Positions 28,914 to 40,508 are shown, counted from the first letter of the stretch. The stretch is 64,000 nt of DNA from Roseomonas mucosa ATCC BAA-692 (GCF_000622225.1 NZ_JHWD01000007.1:216228-280227); one strand, 5' to 3'. The notes: generated by a model from the letters alone, not told the origin. Translations and numbers: made by a program.

Positions 28914-29930
28914 TCAGAAGGGCTCTTCGACCCGGCGAGCCAGGTCCTCGATGTTCTCAGGCGGCCAGCCCGGCACGTTCATTCCGAGGCTGAGACCCAT
29001 GGAGGCGAGAACCTCCTTGATCTCGTTCAGGGACTTGCGCCCGAAATTCGGGGTGCGCAGCATCTCCTGCTCGGACTTCTGCACGAGGTCGCCGATATAG
29101 ACGATGTTGTCGTTCTTCAGGCAGTTCGCGCTGCGGACCGACAGCTCCAGCTCATCGACCTTGCGAAGCAGGTTGCGGTTGAAGGGCAGGTCGTCCTGCA
29201 CCTCCTGCACCTTGGCCTCGCGCGGCTCGTCGAAGTTGATGAAGAGCTGCAGCTGGTCCTGCAGGATGCGGGCGGCGAGCGCCACCGCGTCATCCGGCGC
29301 GACCGTGCCGTCGGTCTCCACCGTGAGCACGAGCTTGTCGTAGTCGGTGCGCTGGCCGACGCGGGTCGGCTGCACCTGGAAGGCGACGCGGCGGACAGGC
29401 GAATAGATCGCGTCCACCGGGATCAGGCCGATCTCCTGGTCCTCGGTCCGGTTCTCGGAGGCGGGGACATAGCCCTTGCCCGTCGAGACGGTGAGTTCCA
29501 TGGAGAAGCGCGCCCCATCGTCGAGCGTGCAGATCACCAGCTCCGGGTTGGCGACCTCGATGTCGCCGGTCACCTGGATCTGGCCCGCCGTCACCTCGCC
29601 GGGGCCGGTGGCCTCCAGCGTCAGGCGCTTCGTGCCCTCGGAGGGCATGCGGATGGCCAGCTGCTTGATGTTCAGGATGATGTCGGTGACATCCTCCTGC
29701 ACACCCTGCAGGCTGCTGAACTCGTGCAGCGCGCCCTCGATCTTCACGGCCGTGACGGCCGCGCCCTGGAGCGAGGACAGCAGAACCCGCCGCAGCGCGT
29801 TGCCCAGAGTCTGACCGAAACCGCGCTCCAGCGGCTCGGCGACCACGGTGGCCACGCGCGCGGGGTCAGCGCCCGGATCGACGTCCAGGCGCTCGGGCTT
29901 GATCAGGGAACGCCAATTGCGATCCAGCAC
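28914..29930 (-). CDS. rpoA: RNA polymerase alpha subunit
   Basis: A 338-residue subunit that nucleates polymerase assembly. The N-terminal domain has '[20 protein letters not shown]' near residue 32; the C-terminal domain (about 245-338) has '[20 protein letters not shown]' and '[19 protein letters not shown]' for UP-element and activator contact. The start is GTG 29930 with AGGAGAT upstream. Confidence 0.98.
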   Translation of the reverse strand: MLDRNWRSLIKPERLDVDPGADPARVATVVAEPLERGFGQTLGNALRRVLLSSLQGAAVTAVKIEGALHEFSSLQGVQEDVTDIILNIKQLAIRMPSEGTKRLTLEATGPGEVTAGQIQVTGDIEVANPELVICTLDDGARFSMELTVSTGKGYVPASENRTEDQEIGLIPVDAIYSPVRRVAFQVQPTRVGQRTDYDKLVLTVETDGTVAPDDAVALAARILQDQLQLFINFDEPREAKVQEVQDDLPFNRNLLRKVDELELSVRSANCLKNDNIVYIGDLVQKSEQEMLRTPNFGRKSLNEIKEVLASMGLSLGMNVPGWPPENIEDLARRVEEPF

Positions 29931-29958
29931 TTGGGTATCTCCTGCGACGTTTCCCCGA

Positions 29959-30357
29959 TCAGACGCGACGACGCTTGCGCGGACGGCAACCGTTGTGCGG
30001 GATCGGGGTCACGTCCTTGATGGCGGTGACATAGAAGCCGACGGCCTGCAGAGCGCGCAGCGCGCTCTCGCGGCCCGAACCGGGACCGGAGACCATGATC
30101 TCCAGGGTCTCCATGCCGTGCTCGCGGGCCTTGCGGCCGGCATCCTCGGCCGCGACCTGCGCGGCGTACGGGGTGGACTTCCGGCTGCCCTTGAAGCCCT
30201 GCGACCCGGAGGACGACCAGGCAATGGCGTTGCCCTGGCTGTCGGTGATCGTCACGATGGTGTTGTTGAAGGTCGCGAGCACATGCGCCACGCCCGTGGC
30301 GATGTTCTTGCGCTCCTTCTTGCGGGGACGGGAGCCCGCCTGCGGCTGACGCGCCAT
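29959..30357 (-). CDS. rpsK: 30S ribosomal protein S11
   Basis: 132 residues, small-subunit platform protein. '[19 protein letters not shown]' and '[16 protein letters not shown]'-type segments are characteristic, and the C terminus '[15 protein letters not shown]' is the conserved S11 tail. It is one base after rpsM. Confidence 0.98.
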   Translation of the reverse strand: MARQPQAGSRPRKKERKNIATGVAHVLATFNNTIVTITDSQGNAIAWSSSGSQGFKGSRKSTPYAAQVAAEDAGRKAREHGMETLEIMVSGPGSGRESALRALQAVGFYVTAIKDVTPIPHNGCRPRKRRRV

Positions 30358-30358
30358 C

Positions 30359-30736
30359 TTACTTCGTCACCTTCTTCTTGCCGGCGATCGCCACGGCCTT
30401 GCCCTTGCGGGTGCGGGCGTTGGTGTGGGTGCGCTGGCCGCGCACCGGCAGGCCACGGCGGTGACGCAGGCCACGGTAGCAGGCCATGTCCATCAGCCGC
30501 TTGATGTTCATCGCCACTTCGCGGCGGAGGTCACCCTCCACGCGGTAGTCGCGATCCAGCATCTCGCGGATCTTCAGGATCTCCTCGTCGGAGAGCTGGT
30601 TGACCCGCCGCTCCTCAGGGATGCCGAGCTTCTCGCAGATCTCGGCCGCGTTCTTCGGGCCGATGCCATAGATATAGCGCAGGGAAATCTGCACCCGCTT
30701 GTTGTCGGGGATGTTCACGCCGGCGATACGCGCCAC
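30359..30736 (-). CDS. rpsM: 30S ribosomal protein S13
   Basis: 125 residues, head protein contacting the P-site tRNA and 50S bridges. It begins '[19 protein letters not shown]' from a GTG start (30736) with AGGAGAG upstream; '[19 protein letters not shown]' and '[20 protein letters not shown]' are diagnostic. First gene of its operon, about 150 bases from the predicted transcription start. Confidence 0.98.
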   Translation of the reverse strand: MARIAGVNIPDNKRVQISLRYIYGIGPKNAAEICEKLGIPEERRVNQLSDEEILKIREMLDRDYRVEGDLRREVAMNIKRLMDMACYRGLRHRRGLPVRGQRTHTNARTRKGKAVAIAGKKKVTK

Positions 30737-30895
30737 GTTCGCTCTCCTGGAGCAACTGCTCCGATAGGGCCGGCAACGGCGGGCAGCCTGGGCCGGCGAG
30801 GTGATCATTGCCCGACTCCGGCGGCGAAACCGCCGAAGCACCGGCAAATGGCATGGGAAAACGCAGCGGGAGGGAGCCCGCCGCGAGGAAGGGGC

Positions 30896-30924
30896 GGGAT
30901 AAACCTCTCCGCCCCTCAGGTCAA
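30896..30924 (-). promoter_or_regulatory. candidate promoter of rpsM-rpsK-rpoA-rplQ
   Basis: On the minus strand TTGACC (30919-30924) is separated by 17 bases from TATCCC (30896-30901). The -35 overlaps the adk stop codon. An inverted repeat AGGGGCGG/CCGCCCCT (30890-30916) covers the spacer and -10, so it may be an operator or a weak adk terminator. Confidence 0.45.
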
Positions 30925-31571
30925 GCCCGACTCAACAGGGCTTCCAGTTCGCGGGTCACGTCGTCGATATCGGCCATGCCGTCCACCGACTTCAGCTTCC
31001 CCTGCGCCTGGTAGTAGGGCAGCAGCGGCTCCGTCTGCATCCGGTAGGCCTCCAGGCGCGCCGCCACGGTCTCCGCCTTGTCGTCGGCCCGGCGGACGAA
31101 CTCCGTGCCGCCGCAGACGTCGCAGACCCCGGCCTGGATCGTCGGCTTGAAGGTGTCATGGTAGCCGGTGCCGCAGGCGGCGCAGGTGAAGCGGCCGGCG
31201 ATGCGCTCGACCAGCGCCGTCGGGTCGACCTTCAACTCGATCACGTGATCGAGCGCCAAGCCCTTCTCCTTCAGCATCACGTCCAGCGCCTCCGCCTGGG
31301 GCACCGTGCGCGGGAAGCCGTCCAGGATGAAGCCCTTGTTGCAGTCCGGCCGGGCGACCCGCAGGGCAAGCATGGCGGTGATGATCGCGTCGGGCACCAG
31401 CCCGCCGCTCTCCATGATCGCCTTGGCCTCACGCCCGATCTGGGAGCCAGACTTGACCTCCGCCCGGAGCATGTCGCCCGTCGAGATCTGCGCGACCCCG
31501 AACTTCTCCTCCAGGCGCTTGGCCTGGGTTCCCTTTCCGGCCCCGGGAGGCCCCAGCAGGATCAGGTTCAA
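30921..31571 (-). CDS. adk: adenylate kinase (zinc-lid type)
   Basis: A 216-residue enzyme interconverting ATP, ADP and AMP. The P-loop is '[20 protein letters not shown]' near residue 5, and the LID domain has four cysteines, C-A-A-C and C-D-V-C around residues 127-152, as in zinc-binding adenylate kinases. The TTG start (31571) overlaps the secY stop codon (TTGA), so translation is coupled to secY. It is the last gene of the spc-type run. Confidence 0.97.
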   Translation of the reverse strand: MNLILLGPPGAGKGTQAKRLEEKFGVAQISTGDMLRAEVKSGSQIGREAKAIMESGGLVPDAIITAMLALRVARPDCNKGFILDGFPRTVPQAEALDVMLKEKGLALDHVIELKVDPTALVERIAGRFTCAACGTGYHDTFKPTIQAGVCDVCGGTEFVRRADDKAETVAARLEAYRMQTEPLLPYYQAQGKLKSVDGMADIDDVTRELEALLSRA

Positions 31572-32974
31572 CGACGTCTCCCAACACTCGGACGGTTACC
31601 GTTCGGCAGGGACCGGCTTCCCCCAGCCCCCGGCGCCCCCAGCCGGGCCTTGCGGATCAGGCCCTGGTACTGGTGCGCGAAGAGATGAGACTGCACCTGC
31701 GCCACCGTGTCCATCGTGACGGACACGATGATCAGCAGGGAGGTGCCGCCGAAGTAGAAAGGCACGCCGTACTGGCTGATCAGGAATTCCGGGATCAGGC
31801 AGACGATGCAGAGGTAGATCGCGCCCACCAGGGTCAGCCGCGTCAGCACCCGGTCGAAATAGTCCGCCGTCGCCTGCCCCGGCCGGATGCCGGGCACGAA
31901 GCCGCCGTTCTTCTTCAGGTTCTCTGCCGTCTCCTGCGGGTTGAAGACCACAGCGGTGTAGAAGAAGGCGAAGAAGATGATCAGCGCGACATACAGGCCC
32001 ATGTAGAGCGGCTGGCCATGCGCCAGCCACTGCGCCGCCCGGCTCAGCCAGGTGTCCTCTCCCTGCCCGGCCCCCGCGAAGCCTGCGAAGGTCGCCGGCA
32101 GCAGCAGCAGGGAGGAGGCGAAGATCGGCGGGATCACGCCGGCCGTGTTCAGCTTCAGAGGCAGATGGGTCGAGTCGCCGCCGAACATCCGGTTGCCGAC
32201 CTGGCGCTTGGGATACTGCACCGGGATGCGGCGCTGCGCCCGCTCCATGAACACCACGAAGGCGATCACGGCCAGGGCGACCAGCAGGAAGAAGATGATG
32301 AAGGGCGTCGAGAGCGCCCCTGTCCGGCCCAGCTCCAGGGTCGAGACGAAGGCATGCGGCAGGTTCGCCACGATGCCTGCGAAGATGATCAGGCTGATGC
32401 CGTTGCCGATGCCCCGGGCGGTGATCTGCTCACCCAGCCACATCAGGAACATCGTGCCGCCCACCAGGGTGATCACTGCGGAAAGCCGGAAGAAGGTGCC
32501 CCCGGCATAGACCGGCGAGGCTCCCATGGCGCCCTGCATCCCCTCCAGCCCGACGGCGATGCCATAGGCCTGGAAGATCGCGATCAGCACCGTCAGATAG
32601 CGCGTGTACTGGTTGAGCTTCTTCCGTCCGCTCTCGCCCTCCTTCTTGAGGGCCTCCCAGGACGGGATCGCCGCCGTCATCAGCTGCACGATGATGGAGG
32701 CGGAGATATAGGGCATGATGTTCAGCGCGAAGACCGTCATGCGCCCCAGCGCGCCGCCCGTGAACATGTCGAACATGCCCAGGACGCCGCCGCCATGCTG
32801 GCGCAGGATATCCGCCATCACCGAGGCATCCACGCCAGGGACGGGGATATAGGTGCCGAGGCGATAGACGATCAGTGCCCCTAGTGTGAACCAGAGCCGC
32901 TTCTTCAGCTCGGTGGCGCGCGACAGCACCCCGAGGTTGAGATTGGCCGCGAGCTGCTCGGCGGCGGACGCCAT
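31568..32974 (-). CDS. secY: preprotein translocase subunit SecY
   Basis: A 468-residue channel of the Sec translocon with ten membrane helices. It begins '[20 protein letters not shown]' with '[12 protein letters not shown]' in helix 1; '[19 protein letters not shown]' marks helix 4-5 and '[15 protein letters not shown]' the cytoplasmic loop; '[11 protein letters not shown]' precedes helix 9. The C-terminal tail is rich in Arg and Gly. It lies 94 bases after rplO and overlaps adk. Confidence 0.98.
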   Translation of the reverse strand: MASAAEQLAANLNLGVLSRATELKKRLWFTLGALIVYRLGTYIPVPGVDASVMADILRQHGGGVLGMFDMFTGGALGRMTVFALNIMPYISASIIVQLMTAAIPSWEALKKEGESGRKKLNQYTRYLTVLIAIFQAYGIAVGLEGMQGAMGASPVYAGGTFFRLSAVITLVGGTMFLMWLGEQITARGIGNGISLIIFAGIVANLPHAFVSTLELGRTGALSTPFIIFFLLVALAVIAFVVFMERAQRRIPVQYPKRQVGNRMFGGDSTHLPLKLNTAGVIPPIFASSLLLLPATFAGFAGAGQGEDTWLSRAAQWLAHGQPLYMGLYVALIIFFAFFYTAVVFNPQETAENLKKNGGFVPGIRPGQATADYFDRVLTRLTLVGAIYLCIVCLIPEFLISQYGVPFYFGGTSLLIIVSVTMDTVAQVQSHLFAHQYQGLIRKARLGAPGAGGSRSLPNGNRPSVGRRR

Positions 32975-33068
32975 GCGTACCCTCCATACAACTGCGGCGC
33001 CCGGGGAGGTCCCCCGCGCGCCGCAGCGAAGACATCAGCTGTCAGGTAGCCCCCCAGGGAGGCGCAAA

Positions 33069-33566
33069 TCAAGCGACCGGAGCTTCTTCCGAAGCCTTCG
33101 GCGCGGTGACCGTCACCTTGCCGCCCGCCGCCTCGACCGCCGCGATGGCGGCCTGCGAGGCACCGGTGACGGTGATGTTCACCGCACGCTTGATCTCACC
33201 CTTGGCGAGCAGGCGGACACCGGCACGCTTGCCGCTGACCCGCACCACGCCGGCCGCCTTCAGCATCGTCTCGTCCAGCGCCTGGTCGGCCGGCAGGCGG
33301 CCTTCCTCGATCGCCTTGTCGAGCAGGCCGATGTTCAGCGGCGCGTACTCGACGCGGAAGAGATTCACGAAGCCCCGCTTCGGCAGGCGCCGGTAGATCG
33401 GGAGCTGACCGCCCTCGAACCCGTTCAGCGACACGCCGGTGCGGGCCTTCTGGCCCTTCACGCCGCGGCCACCCGTCTTGCCCTTGCCGGAACCGATGCC
33501 GCGGCCGATGCGCTTGAACTTCGGGCGGGCGCCCTCGTTGTCGCGCAGCTCGTTGAGCTTCACCAT
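33069..33566 (-). CDS. rplO: 50S ribosomal protein L15
   Basis: 165 residues. '[20 protein letters not shown]' and the Gly/Lys-rich '[18 protein letters not shown]' near residue 28 are typical of L15, which reaches deep into 23S rRNA. It starts two bases after the rpmD stop. Confidence 0.98.
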   Translation of the reverse strand: MVKLNELRDNEGARPKFKRIGRGIGSGKGKTGGRGVKGQKARTGVSLNGFEGGQLPIYRRLPKRGFVNLFRVEYAPLNIGLLDKAIEEGRLPADQALDETMLKAAGVVRVSGKRAGVRLLAKGEIKRAVNITVTGASQAAIAAVEAAGGKVTVTAPKASEEAPVA

Positions 33567-33568
33567 GA

Positions 33569-33760
33569 TCAGTCCTCCACCTTGATGAGGTGGGCGACCT
33601 TGCGGATCATCCCGCGCACGGCGGGGGTGTCCTCAAGCTCGCGGGTCCGGTGCATCTTGTTCAGCCCCAGCCCGATCAGCGTCTCGCGCTGCCCGGGCTT
33701 GCGGCCGATCGGCGACCCGGTCTGGGTCACCTTCACGGTCTTCTTGGCAGTCTCAGACAC
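33569..33760 (-). CDS. rpmD: 50S ribosomal protein L30
   Basis: 63 residues; '[20 protein letters not shown]' and '[14 protein letters not shown]' identify bacterial L30. The GTG start (33760) lies inside the end of rpsE, overlapping by eight bases. Confidence 0.97.
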   Translation of the reverse strand: MSETAKKTVKVTQTGSPIGRKPGQRETLIGLGLNKMHRTRELEDTPAVRGMIRKVAHLIKVED

Positions 33761-34394
33761 CGCCAGCCTCCTGAGCCGCCGGAGCGGCCTCGTCCTTGCG
33801 CGGGCCGATCAGGTCGGAGACCTTCTTGCCGCGCCGCGCCGCCACGGCACGCGGGGAGGTCACCTTCCCCAGCGCCGCGAAGGTCGCCTTGACCATGTTG
33901 TGCGGGTTCGTCGTGCCGGTGCACTTGGCGACCACGTCGCCCATGCCCAGCGTCTCGAACACGGCGCGCATCGGGCCGCCGGCAATGATGCCGGTGCCCG
34001 CCGGCGCCGCGCGCAGGATCACGCGGCCCGCGCCGAACTCGCCGATCATGTCGTGGTGCAGGGTGCGGCCCTCACGCATCGGCACGCGGATCATCGTCCG
34101 CTTGGCGCGCTCGGTCGCCTTGCGGATCGCCTCCGGAACCTCGCGCGCCTTGCCGGCGCCCCAGCCCACGCGCCCCTTCTGGTCGCCCACCACCACGAGC
34201 GCGGCGAAGGAGAAGCGACGGCCACCCTTCACCACCTTCGCGACGCGATTGATGGTCACCAGCTTGTCGCGGAGCTCATCACCCTCGCTGTGGGCCTGCT
34301 GCTGATTGCGGTCGTTGTCGCGACGGCGGCCGCGGCCACGGCGCTCGCCGTCACCACCCTCGCCACCGCCACCGGACCTCGGTGCATATGCCAT
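33753..34394 (-). CDS. rpsE: 30S ribosomal protein S5
   Basis: 213 residues, a proofreading-related small-subunit protein. An Arg/Gly/Glu-rich N-terminal extension (residues 1-40) precedes the double-stranded RNA-binding part ('[19 protein letters not shown]') and the C-terminal '[19 protein letters not shown]' domain. It is longer than the E. coli protein mainly at the N terminus. Confidence 0.98.
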   Translation of the reverse strand: MAYAPRSGGGGEGGDGERRGRGRRRDNDRNQQQAHSEGDELRDKLVTINRVAKVVKGGRRFSFAALVVVGDQKGRVGWGAGKAREVPEAIRKATERAKRTMIRVPMREGRTLHHDMIGEFGAGRVILRAAPAGTGIIAGGPMRAVFETLGMGDVVAKCTGTTNPHNMVKATFAALGKVTSPRAVAARRGKKVSDLIGPRKDEAAPAAQEAGGV

Positions 34395-34408
34395 GCGTCA
34401 GACGCTCC

Positions 34409-34762
34409 TCAGAACGACAGCCCGCCCTCGCGGGCGCCGTCCGCCAGGGCCTTGACCCTGCCATGGTAGAGATAGGGGCCGCGGTCGAAGACCACCGCCG
34501 AGACACCGGCCGCGATGGCACGCTCGGCCACCAGCTTGCCGATGGCGGTCGCCGCGTCGACATCCGCCCCCGTACGGGCACGCAGGTCCTTCTCGAGCGT
34601 CGAGGCAGCCGCCAGGGTGCGGCCCACCTTGTCGTCGATCACCTGCGCATAGATGTGCCGGCCGGAGCGGTAGATCGACAGGCGAGGACGCCCGCCGGCC
34701 TTCTGCCGCAGCTGGAAGCGGAGCCGCGAGCGGCGCCGCGTCTGGAGTGCGAGCTTGCGCAT
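34409..34762 (-). CDS. rplR: 50S ribosomal protein L18
   Basis: 117 residues, 5S rRNA-binding protein. '[20 protein letters not shown]' and '[20 protein letters not shown]' are diagnostic. Its ATG shares one base with the rplF stop (TAATG). Confidence 0.98.
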   Translation of the reverse strand: MRKLALQTRRRSRLRFQLRQKAGGRPRLSIYRSGRHIYAQVIDDKVGRTLAAASTLEKDLRARTGADVDAATAIGKLVAERAIAAGVSAVVFDRGPYLYHGRVKALADGAREGGLSF

Positions 34763-35298
34763 TACTTCTTCTTACCCTCCTTCCGGAGGATGACCTCGTT
34801 GTCGTAGCGGACGCCCTTGCCCTTGTAGGGCTCGGGACCACGATAGGCGCGGATCTCGGCGGCCACCTGGCCGACCCGCTGCTTGTCCGCACCCTCGACC
34901 TTGATCGCCGTGGGGCGCTCGGTCGTGATCTTGATCCCCTCGGGGATCGCGTAGCGGATCTCGTGGCTGTAGCCGAGGTTCAGCACCAGCTCCTTGCCCT
35001 GGACCGCCGCACGGTAACCCGTGCCGGTGATCTCCATGGACTTGGAGAAGCCGGTGGAAACGCCCGTCACCATCCCGTTGATCAGCGAACGCGTGGTGCC
35101 CCACAGCGTGCGCGACCGCCGGTCCTCGCCCTTCGGCGAGACGGTGACGGAGCCGTCCTCGATCTTCACATCCACCGCTTCCGTGACGACCGGCAGGCGC
35201 AGCTCGCCGAGCTTGCCCTTGGCCACCACGACGCCGTCCTGAAGGGCGACGGTGACGCCGCTCGGGACGGTGACGGGATACTTGCCGACGCGTGACAT
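34762..35298 (-). CDS. rplF: 50S ribosomal protein L6
   Basis: 178 residues near the GTPase centre. It begins '[20 protein letters not shown]'; the conserved C-terminal motif '[20 protein letters not shown]' is intact. ATG 35298 is chosen over an upstream in-frame start because it matches the L6 N terminus and lies 13 bases after rpsH. Confidence 0.98.
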   Translation of the reverse strand: MSRVGKYPVTVPSGVTVALQDGVVVAKGKLGELRLPVVTEAVDVKIEDGSVTVSPKGEDRRSRTLWGTTRSLINGMVTGVSTGFSKSMEITGTGYRAAVQGKELVLNLGYSHEIRYAIPEGIKITTERPTAIKVEGADKQRVGQVAAEIRAYRGPEPYKGKGVRYDNEVILRKEGKKK

Positions 35299-35311
35299 GG
35301 GGCCGGCCTCC

Positions 35312-35710
35312 TCAGAACACGCGGCAGAGGACTTCGCCGCCAACATTGGCAGCGCGGGCCTCATTGTCGCTCATCACGCCGCGAGGCGTGGAAAGGATGG
35401 AAACGCCGAAGCCGTTATAGACCTTCGGCAGCTCCTTGATCTTCGCGTAGACGCGGCGGCCCGGCTTGGACACCCGGTTGATCTCCTTGATCACCGGCTC
35501 GCCCTCCGAGTACTTCAGCTCGATGTTGAGGATCCTCACGCCAGGGCGCACGTCCTCGGAGCTGTAGCCACGGATATAGCCCTCGCGCTTCAGGACATCC
35601 AGCACGTCGGCACGCAGGCGCGACGCGGGAGACACGATGCGGCTCTGCCGCGCGCGCTGACCATTGCGGATACGGGTGAGCATATCACCCAGCGGATCGG
35701 ACAGGGACAT
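35312..35710 (-). CDS. rpsH: 30S ribosomal protein S8
   Basis: 132 residues, central-domain assembly protein. '[18 protein letters not shown]' opens it and '[18 protein letters not shown]' is the conserved C-terminal RNA-binding strand. In E. coli S8 represses the spc operon by binding near rplE; whether that holds here is not visible. Confidence 0.98.
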   Translation of the reverse strand: MSLSDPLGDMLTRIRNGQRARQSRIVSPASRLRADVLDVLKREGYIRGYSSEDVRPGVRILNIELKYSEGEPVIKEINRVSKPGRRVYAKIKELPKVYNGFGVSILSTPRGVMSDNEARAANVGGEVLCRVF

Positions 35711-35722
35711 CGATCCTCCGCC

Positions 35723-36028
35723 TTACCAGGAGGCCTTCACGAGCCCGGGAATCTGGCCGAAGGAGGCCAGGTCACGGAGCGCGTTACGGCTCAGCTTGAA
35801 CTTGCGGTAATTCCCGCGGGGACGGCCAGTCAGCTCGCAGCGCAGGCGGACGCGCACCTTGGCGCCATTCCGCGGCAGCTGCGCGAGCTTCAGGGTGGCC
35901 TCGAAACGCTCCTCGACGGGCGCCTCGCGGTCCATCACCAGAGCCTTCAGCGCCGCACGCTTCTCCGCGTGCAGCGCCGAGAGCTTGGCGCGCCGGTTGT
36001 TCTTCTCGACAGCCGAAGTCTTGGCCAT
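35723..36028 (-). CDS. rpsN: 30S ribosomal protein S14 (zinc-free, long form)
   Basis: 101 residues. This is the long form without the C-x2-C zinc motif; '[20 protein letters not shown]' and the terminal 'IPGLVKASW' identify it. It is separated from rplE by 79 bases, the largest gap within the spc set before rplO-secY. Confidence 0.98.
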   Translation of the reverse strand: MAKTSAVEKNNRRAKLSALHAEKRAALKALVMDREAPVEERFEATLKLAQLPRNGAKVRVRLRCELTGRPRGNYRKFKLSRNALRDLASFGQIPGLVKASW

Positions 36029-36107
36029 GCGATCTTATCCTCCAGAACCTGGCCCCACCCGCCCCCTGCCAACTGGGAAGGGAACGGGCCGGGCCGGTTT
36101 TCCGAGA

Positions 36108-36671
36108 TTAATTGGCGAAAGGCAGCTCGAAGGCCTTGAGAAGGGCCTTGGCCTCCTTGTCCGTCTTTGCCGTGGTCACGAACTGGATGTCCATGCCACG
36201 CACCGCCTCGACCTTGTCGTAGGCGATTTCCGGGAAGATGATCTGCTCCTTCAGGCCCATGGCGAAATTGCCACGGCCGTCGAAGCCACGGTTGCCGGGC
36301 AGGCCGCGGAAATCGCGGACGCGCGGCATCGCGATCGTCACCAGACGGTCCAGGAACTCGTACATCCGCGCGCGGCGCAGCGTGACCTTGCAGCCAATCG
36401 CCTGCCCCTCGCGGATCTTGAAGCCCGCGATCGCCTTCTTGGCCCGGGTCTTGACCGGCTTCTGGCCAGCGATGGCCATCAGGTCGGCCACGGCCGCGTC
36501 CAGCTTCTTGCTGTCGCCGGCCGCTTCGCCCACGCCCATGTTGATGACGATCTTGGAGAGCTTGGGCATCTCCATGACGTTCTGGTAGCCGAACTGCTCC
36601 TGCAGAGCCTTGCGCACCACTTCGTTGTAGTGCCGCTGCAGGCGCGGCAGCTCCTTCTGAGTGTCGCTCAT
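36108..36671 (-). CDS. rplE: 50S ribosomal protein L5
   Basis: 187 residues, 5S rRNA-binding. '[20 protein letters not shown]' and '[10 protein letters not shown]'-type sequence ('[20 protein letters not shown]') are diagnostic. It overlaps rplX by four bases (ATGA). Confidence 0.98.
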   Translation of the reverse strand: MSDTQKELPRLQRHYNEVVRKALQEQFGYQNVMEMPKLSKIVINMGVGEAAGDSKKLDAAVADLMAIAGQKPVKTRAKKAIAGFKIREGQAIGCKVTLRRARMYEFLDRLVTIAMPRVRDFRGLPGNRGFDGRGNFAMGLKEQIIFPEIAYDKVEAVRGMDIQFVTTAKTDKEAKALLKAFELPFAN

Positions 36672-36985
36672 GCGTCGAGCACCTCGCCGGAGGTCTTGGC
36701 CACCCGGACCTTCTTGCCGTCCACGTCCTTGAAGCCGACGCGGGTCGGCTTGTCGGACTTCGGATCGATCAGCGCCAGGTTGGAGAGGTGGATCGTCGCC
36801 TCCTTCTCCTGGATGCCACCCGGCTGGTTCATGCCCTGCGGCTTCAGGTGCCGCTTGACCATATTCACGCCCTGGACGATCGCCCGGTTATCCTCGGGGA
36901 TCACGCGCAGCACCTCGCCACGCTTGCCCTTGTCGGAACCGGTGATCACCTGGACGCGGTCACCCTTGCGGATCTTCGCGGCCAT
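36668..36985 (-). CDS. rplX: 50S ribosomal protein L24
   Basis: 105 residues, an early assembly protein with an N-terminal KOW motif ('[20 protein letters not shown]', residues 7-26) and 'INMVKRH'-like '[12 protein letters not shown]'. One-base overlap with rplN and four-base overlap with rplE indicate tight coupling. Confidence 0.98.
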   Translation of the reverse strand: MAAKIRKGDRVQVITGSDKGKRGEVLRVIPEDNRAIVQGVNMVKRHLKPQGMNQPGGIQEKEATIHLSNLALIDPKSDKPTRVGFKDVDGKKVRVAKTSGEVLDA

Positions 36986-37353
36986 TACAGCACCTCCGGA
37001 GCCAGGGAGATGATCTTCATGTAACGGCGGGCGCGCAGCTCGCGCACCACCGGACCGAAGATACGCGTGCCGATCGGCTCGCCCTGCTTGTTGATCAGGA
37101 CGGCCGCGTTGTTGTCGAAGCGGATGGCCGAGCCATCGCCACGCCGCACGGGATAGGCCGTGCGGACGATGACGGCGCGATGCACCTCGCCCTTCTTCAC
37201 CTTGGCACGGGGAATGGCGTCCTTCACGGACACCACGATGATATCACCGACAGAAGCCGTCTTGCGCTTGGAACCGCCCAGCACCTTGATGCACTGGACC
37301 TTCCGGGCGCCGGAGTTGTCGGCGACGTCGAGGTTGGATTCAACCTGGATCAT
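36985..37353 (-). CDS. rplN: 50S ribosomal protein L14
   Basis: 122 residues, the canonical length. '[20 protein letters not shown]' and '[20 protein letters not shown]' are diagnostic of L14, which forms an intersubunit bridge. It overlaps rpsQ by four bases. Confidence 0.98.
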   Translation of the reverse strand: MIQVESNLDVADNSGARKVQCIKVLGGSKRKTASVGDIIVVSVKDAIPRAKVKKGEVHRAVIVRTAYPVRRGDGSAIRFDNNAAVLINKQGEPIGTRIFGPVVRELRARRYMKIISLAPEVL

Positions 37354-37646
37354 GCCGCCGCATTCTCCGCGACAGGGGCGCTCTCGAAGCCGGCGGGACG
37401 GGCGACGTCCTCACCGTTGCGCGCGACCACCAGCCAGCTCTTGCGCTTGCTGATGGGGCGGCACTCCTCGATCCGCACGGTATCGCCTTCCTTGCACAGG
37501 TTGGCGTCGTCGTGCGCCGCATAGCGGCCCGAGCGCTTGATGAACTTCTTGTAGAGCGGATGCATGACACGACGTTCGACGAGGACGGTAACCGTCTTGT
37601 CGCCCTTGTCGCTCACGACCCGCCCGGTGAGGACTCGCTTCGGCAT
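37350..37646 (-). CDS. rpsQ: 30S ribosomal protein S17
   Basis: 98 residues, an OB-fold primary binder of 16S rRNA: '[20 protein letters not shown]' and '[19 protein letters not shown]'. An Ala/Glu-rich tail of about 18 residues extends past the E. coli end. Confidence 0.98.
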   Translation of the reverse strand: MPKRVLTGRVVSDKGDKTVTVLVERRVMHPLYKKFIKRSGRYAAHDDANLCKEGDTVRIEECRPISKRKSWLVVARNGEDVARPAGFESAPVAENAAA

Positions 37647-37662
37647 CGCCGGGGTCTCCTCG

Positions 37663-37869
37663 TCAGGCCTTCTTGTCCGCCTGGGCCGACTGGCCCAGCA
37701 CGGTCTTCACGCGGGCGATGTCGCGCCGCACCGCGCGAATACGCGAAACCGCCTCCAGTTGTCCAGTGGCACGTTGGAAGCGGAGGTTAAACTGCTCCTT
37801 CCGGAGATCGAGCAGCATCGCCTTCAGCTCGTCCGGGCTCTTCGCCCGGACATCTGCGATCTTGGTCAT
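37663..37869 (-). CDS. rpmC: 50S ribosomal protein L29
   Basis: 68 residues of helical hairpin: '[20 protein letters not shown]' and '[16 protein letters not shown]'. ATG 37869 is chosen because it matches the family length and lies four bases after rplP. Confidence 0.98.
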   Translation of the reverse strand: MTKIADVRAKSPDELKAMLLDLRKEQFNLRFQRATGQLEAVSRIRAVRRDIARVKTVLGQSAQADKKA

Positions 37870-37873
37870 GTCT

Positions 37874-38293
37874 TTACGCCTCGGCGCCCAGACGCGCCAC
37901 GAACTTCGTCTTGATCGGCAGCTTCGCCGCGCCAAGGGTCAGCGCCTCGCGGGCCGTCTCCTGGCTGACGCCGTCGATCTCGAACATGATGCGGCCCGGC
38001 TTGATGCGGGCCACCCAATACTCGGGCGCGCCCTTGCCGGAGCCCATGCGGACCTCGGCAGGCTTGGTCGAGACCGGAACATCCGGGAAGATCCGGATCC
38101 AGACGCGACCCTGACGCTTCATGGCGCGGGTGATGGCGCGACGGGCCGCCTCGATCTGGCGGGCCGTCACTCGCTCCGGCTCCAGGGCCTTCAGGCCAAA
38201 GCCGCCGAAGGACAGGGTGAACCCGCCCTTCGCCAGGCCATGGATGCGGCCCTTATGGGCCTTCCGGAACTTCGTGCGCTTCGGTTGCAGCAT
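37874..38293 (-). CDS. rplP: 50S ribosomal protein L16
   Basis: 139 residues: '[20 protein letters not shown]' and '[20 protein letters not shown]' are diagnostic. L16 helps position the A-site tRNA. Confidence 0.98.
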   Translation of the reverse strand: MLQPKRTKFRKAHKGRIHGLAKGGFTLSFGGFGLKALEPERVTARQIEAARRAITRAMKRQGRVWIRIFPDVPVSTKPAEVRMGSGKGAPEYWVARIKPGRIMFEIDGVSQETAREALTLGAAKLPIKTKFVARLGAEA

Positions 38294-38306
38294 GATTCAT
38301 CCCGCC

Positions 38307-38984
38307 TCAGCGCTGAGGCGCCTGCTCCGCGGCGCGCTTGTCCTGCGCCATCGGATCATGAGCCAGAATTTCACCCTTGAAGATCCACACCTTGACACCG
38401 CAGGTGCCATAGTTGGTCTTCGCCGTCGCCGTGCCGAAGTCGATGTCGGCGCGGAGGGTATGCAGGGGCACGCGGCCCTCGCGGTACCACTCCATGCGCG
38501 CGATCTCGGCCCCGCCCAGGCGGCCACCGCAGTTGATGCGGATGCCGCCGGCACCCAGGCGCATCGCGGACTGCACGGCGCGCTTCATGGCGCGCCGGAA
38601 GGCCACGCGGCGCTCCAGCTGCTGGGCGATGCTCTCGGCGACCAGGGTCGCGTCGATCTCGGGCTTGCGGATCTCCATGATGTTCAGGGAGACCTCGGCC
38701 CCGGCGAGCTTCGCCAGGTCCTTGCGCAGCACCTCGATGTCGGCGCCCTTCTTGCCGATCACCACGCCCGGACGGGCGGCATGGATCGTCACGCGCGGCT
38801 TCTTGGCCGGACGCTCGATCACGATGCGCGACACGCCGGCGCCCTTCAGGCGCTCCTTCAGCTTCGTACGCAGCTTCAGGTCATCGTGCAGCATCTTGGA
38901 ATAGCCGGCATCGGCGTACCAGCGGCTATCCCAGGTGCGGTTGATGCCCAGCCGCAGCCCGATCGGGTTGACTTTGTGACCCAT
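38307..38984 (-). CDS. rpsC: 30S ribosomal protein S3
   Basis: 225 residues. '[20 protein letters not shown]' opens it, a KH domain follows ('[20 protein letters not shown]'), and '[12 protein letters not shown]' closes the core. S3 forms the mRNA entry channel with helicase activity. One base from rplV. Confidence 0.98.
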   Translation of the reverse strand: MGHKVNPIGLRLGINRTWDSRWYADAGYSKMLHDDLKLRTKLKERLKGAGVSRIVIERPAKKPRVTIHAARPGVVIGKKGADIEVLRKDLAKLAGAEVSLNIMEIRKPEIDATLVAESIAQQLERRVAFRRAMKRAVQSAMRLGAGGIRINCGGRLGGAEIARMEWYREGRVPLHTLRADIDFGTATAKTNYGTCGVKVWIFKGEILAHDPMAQDKRAAEQAPQR

Positions 38985-38985
38985 G

Positions 38986-39384
38986 TTATGCGGCCTCCTG
39001 CTGCGACGCGGTCTCGGCCTGCTCCGCCACCACGATGGTCAGGTGGCTGAACCACTTCTCGACGCGCGACGACCGGCCACGGCCACGGGCGTGGAAGCGC
39101 TTCATGACGACGGCACGGCCGACCTCGGCGCGGGCCACCACCAGACGGTCCACGTCCAGCTGGTGGTTGTTCTCCGCGTTCGCGATCGCGCTTTCCAGCG
39201 TCTTCTTGACCGTGTCGGTGATCCGGAACTTGGAGAAGGTCAGGATCGCCACCGCGTCCTGCGCCTTCCTGCCACGGATCAGACCGGCGGCCAGGTTCAG
39301 CTTGCGCGGCGAGACCCGGATGTTCCGGGTGGTCGCCTTCGCCTCGGTCTCCCCGAGGCTACGATCATGCTTCGGCTTGCTCAT
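38986..39384 (-). CDS. rplV: 50S ribosomal protein L22
   Basis: 132 residues: '[20 protein letters not shown]' and the extended loop/tail '[20 protein letters not shown]' that lines the exit tunnel. No macrolide-type deletion is evident in the loop. Confidence 0.98.
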   Translation of the reverse strand: MSKPKHDRSLGETEAKATTRNIRVSPRKLNLAAGLIRGRKAQDAVAILTFSKFRITDTVKKTLESAIANAENNHQLDVDRLVVARAEVGRAVVMKRFHARGRGRSSRVEKWFSHLTIVVAEQAETASQQEAA

Positions 39385-39385
39385 C

Positions 39386-39664
39386 TCAGCCCCGCTTCGC
39401 CTTCTTGTCGGCCGAGTGGCCGGTGAAGGTCCGCGTCGGCGAGAACTCGCCGAACTTGTGGCCGACCATGTTCTCGTTGACCTGCACCGGGATGAACTTC
39501 TTCCCGTTGTAGACCCCGAAGGTCAGGCCGACGAACTGCGGAAGGATCGTGCTGCGGCGGCTCCAGATCTTGATGATCTCGTTCCGCCCCGACGCACGCG
39601 CCGCATCCGCCTTGTTGAGCAGGTAGCCGTCGACGAACGGCCCCTTCCAAACACTGCGAGCCAT
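39386..39664 (-). CDS. rpsS: 30S ribosomal protein S19
   Basis: 92 residues: '[20 protein letters not shown]' and '[20 protein letters not shown]' are diagnostic. Head protein next to S13. Starts four bases after rplB. Confidence 0.98.
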   Translation of the reverse strand: MARSVWKGPFVDGYLLNKADAARASGRNEIIKIWSRRSTILPQFVGLTFGVYNGKKFIPVQVNENMVGHKFGEFSPTRTFTGHSADKKAKRG

Positions 39665-39668
39665 CTAA

Positions 39669-40505
39669 TCAGCCCTTCGTCGCGTTGCGCCGGCGAACAA
39701 TCAGATTGTTCGTCCGCTTGTTGGTGCGGGTCTTGTAGCCCTTCGTCGGCTTGCCCCACGGGGTGACTGGGTGGCGGCCACCGGACGTCCGGCCCTCGCC
39801 ACCGCCATGCGGGTGATCGACCGGGTTCATGACCACGCCGCGGTTGTGCGGACGGCGGCCAAGCCAGCGGGAGCGACCAGCCTTGCCGATCTGCTGGTTG
39901 CTGTTGTCCGGGTTGGACACGGCACCGATCGAGGCCATGCACTCCGCGCGCACCAGCCGCAGCTCGCCCGACATCAGCTTGATCTGGGCATAGCCCGAAT
40001 CCTTGCCGACCAGCTGCGCGTAGGAACCCGCGGAACGGGCCATCTTCGCACCGGCGCCGGGCTTCAGCTCGATGCAGTGGATGATCGTGCCGACCGGAAT
40101 GGCCGACAGCGGCATCGCATTGCCCGGCTTGATGTCGGCGCGCTGGTCGGAGACCACCGTGTCGCCGGCCTTCAACCGCTGCGGCGCGATGATGTAGGCC
40201 AGCTCGCCATCCTGGTACTTCAGCAGCGCGATCCAGGCGGTGCGGTTGGGATCATACTCCAGCCGCTCGACCGTCGCGGGAACGCCGAACTTGGTGTTCC
40301 GCTTGAAGTCCACGTAGCGATAGGTCTGCTTGTGCCCGCCACCACGGAACCGAACGGTCGTGCGGCCGTGGTTGTTGCGGCCGCCCGACTTGCTCTTGCC
40401 CTCGGTGAGCTGCTTGACGGGCGCGCCCTTCCACAGCTCGGACCGGTCCACCAGCACCGTCCCGCGCAGGGACGGGGTGACCGGATTGAAGTTCTTCAAT
40501 GCCAT
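39669..40505 (-). CDS. rplB: 50S ribosomal protein L2
   Basis: 278 residues, needed for subunit joining and peptidyl transfer. '[20 protein letters not shown]' near residue 45 and the C-terminal '[19 protein letters not shown]' with its conserved His are intact. Confidence 0.98.
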   Translation of the reverse strand: MALKNFNPVTPSLRGTVLVDRSELWKGAPVKQLTEGKSKSGGRNNHGRTTVRFRGGGHKQTYRYVDFKRNTKFGVPATVERLEYDPNRTAWIALLKYQDGELAYIIAPQRLKAGDTVVSDQRADIKPGNAMPLSAIPVGTIIHCIELKPGAGAKMARSAGSYAQLVGKDSGYAQIKLMSGELRLVRAECMASIGAVSNPDNSNQQIGKAGRSRWLGRRPHNRGVVMNPVDHPHGGGEGRTSGGRHPVTPWGKPTKGYKTRTNKRTNNLIVRRRNATKG

Positions 40506-40508
40506 GGC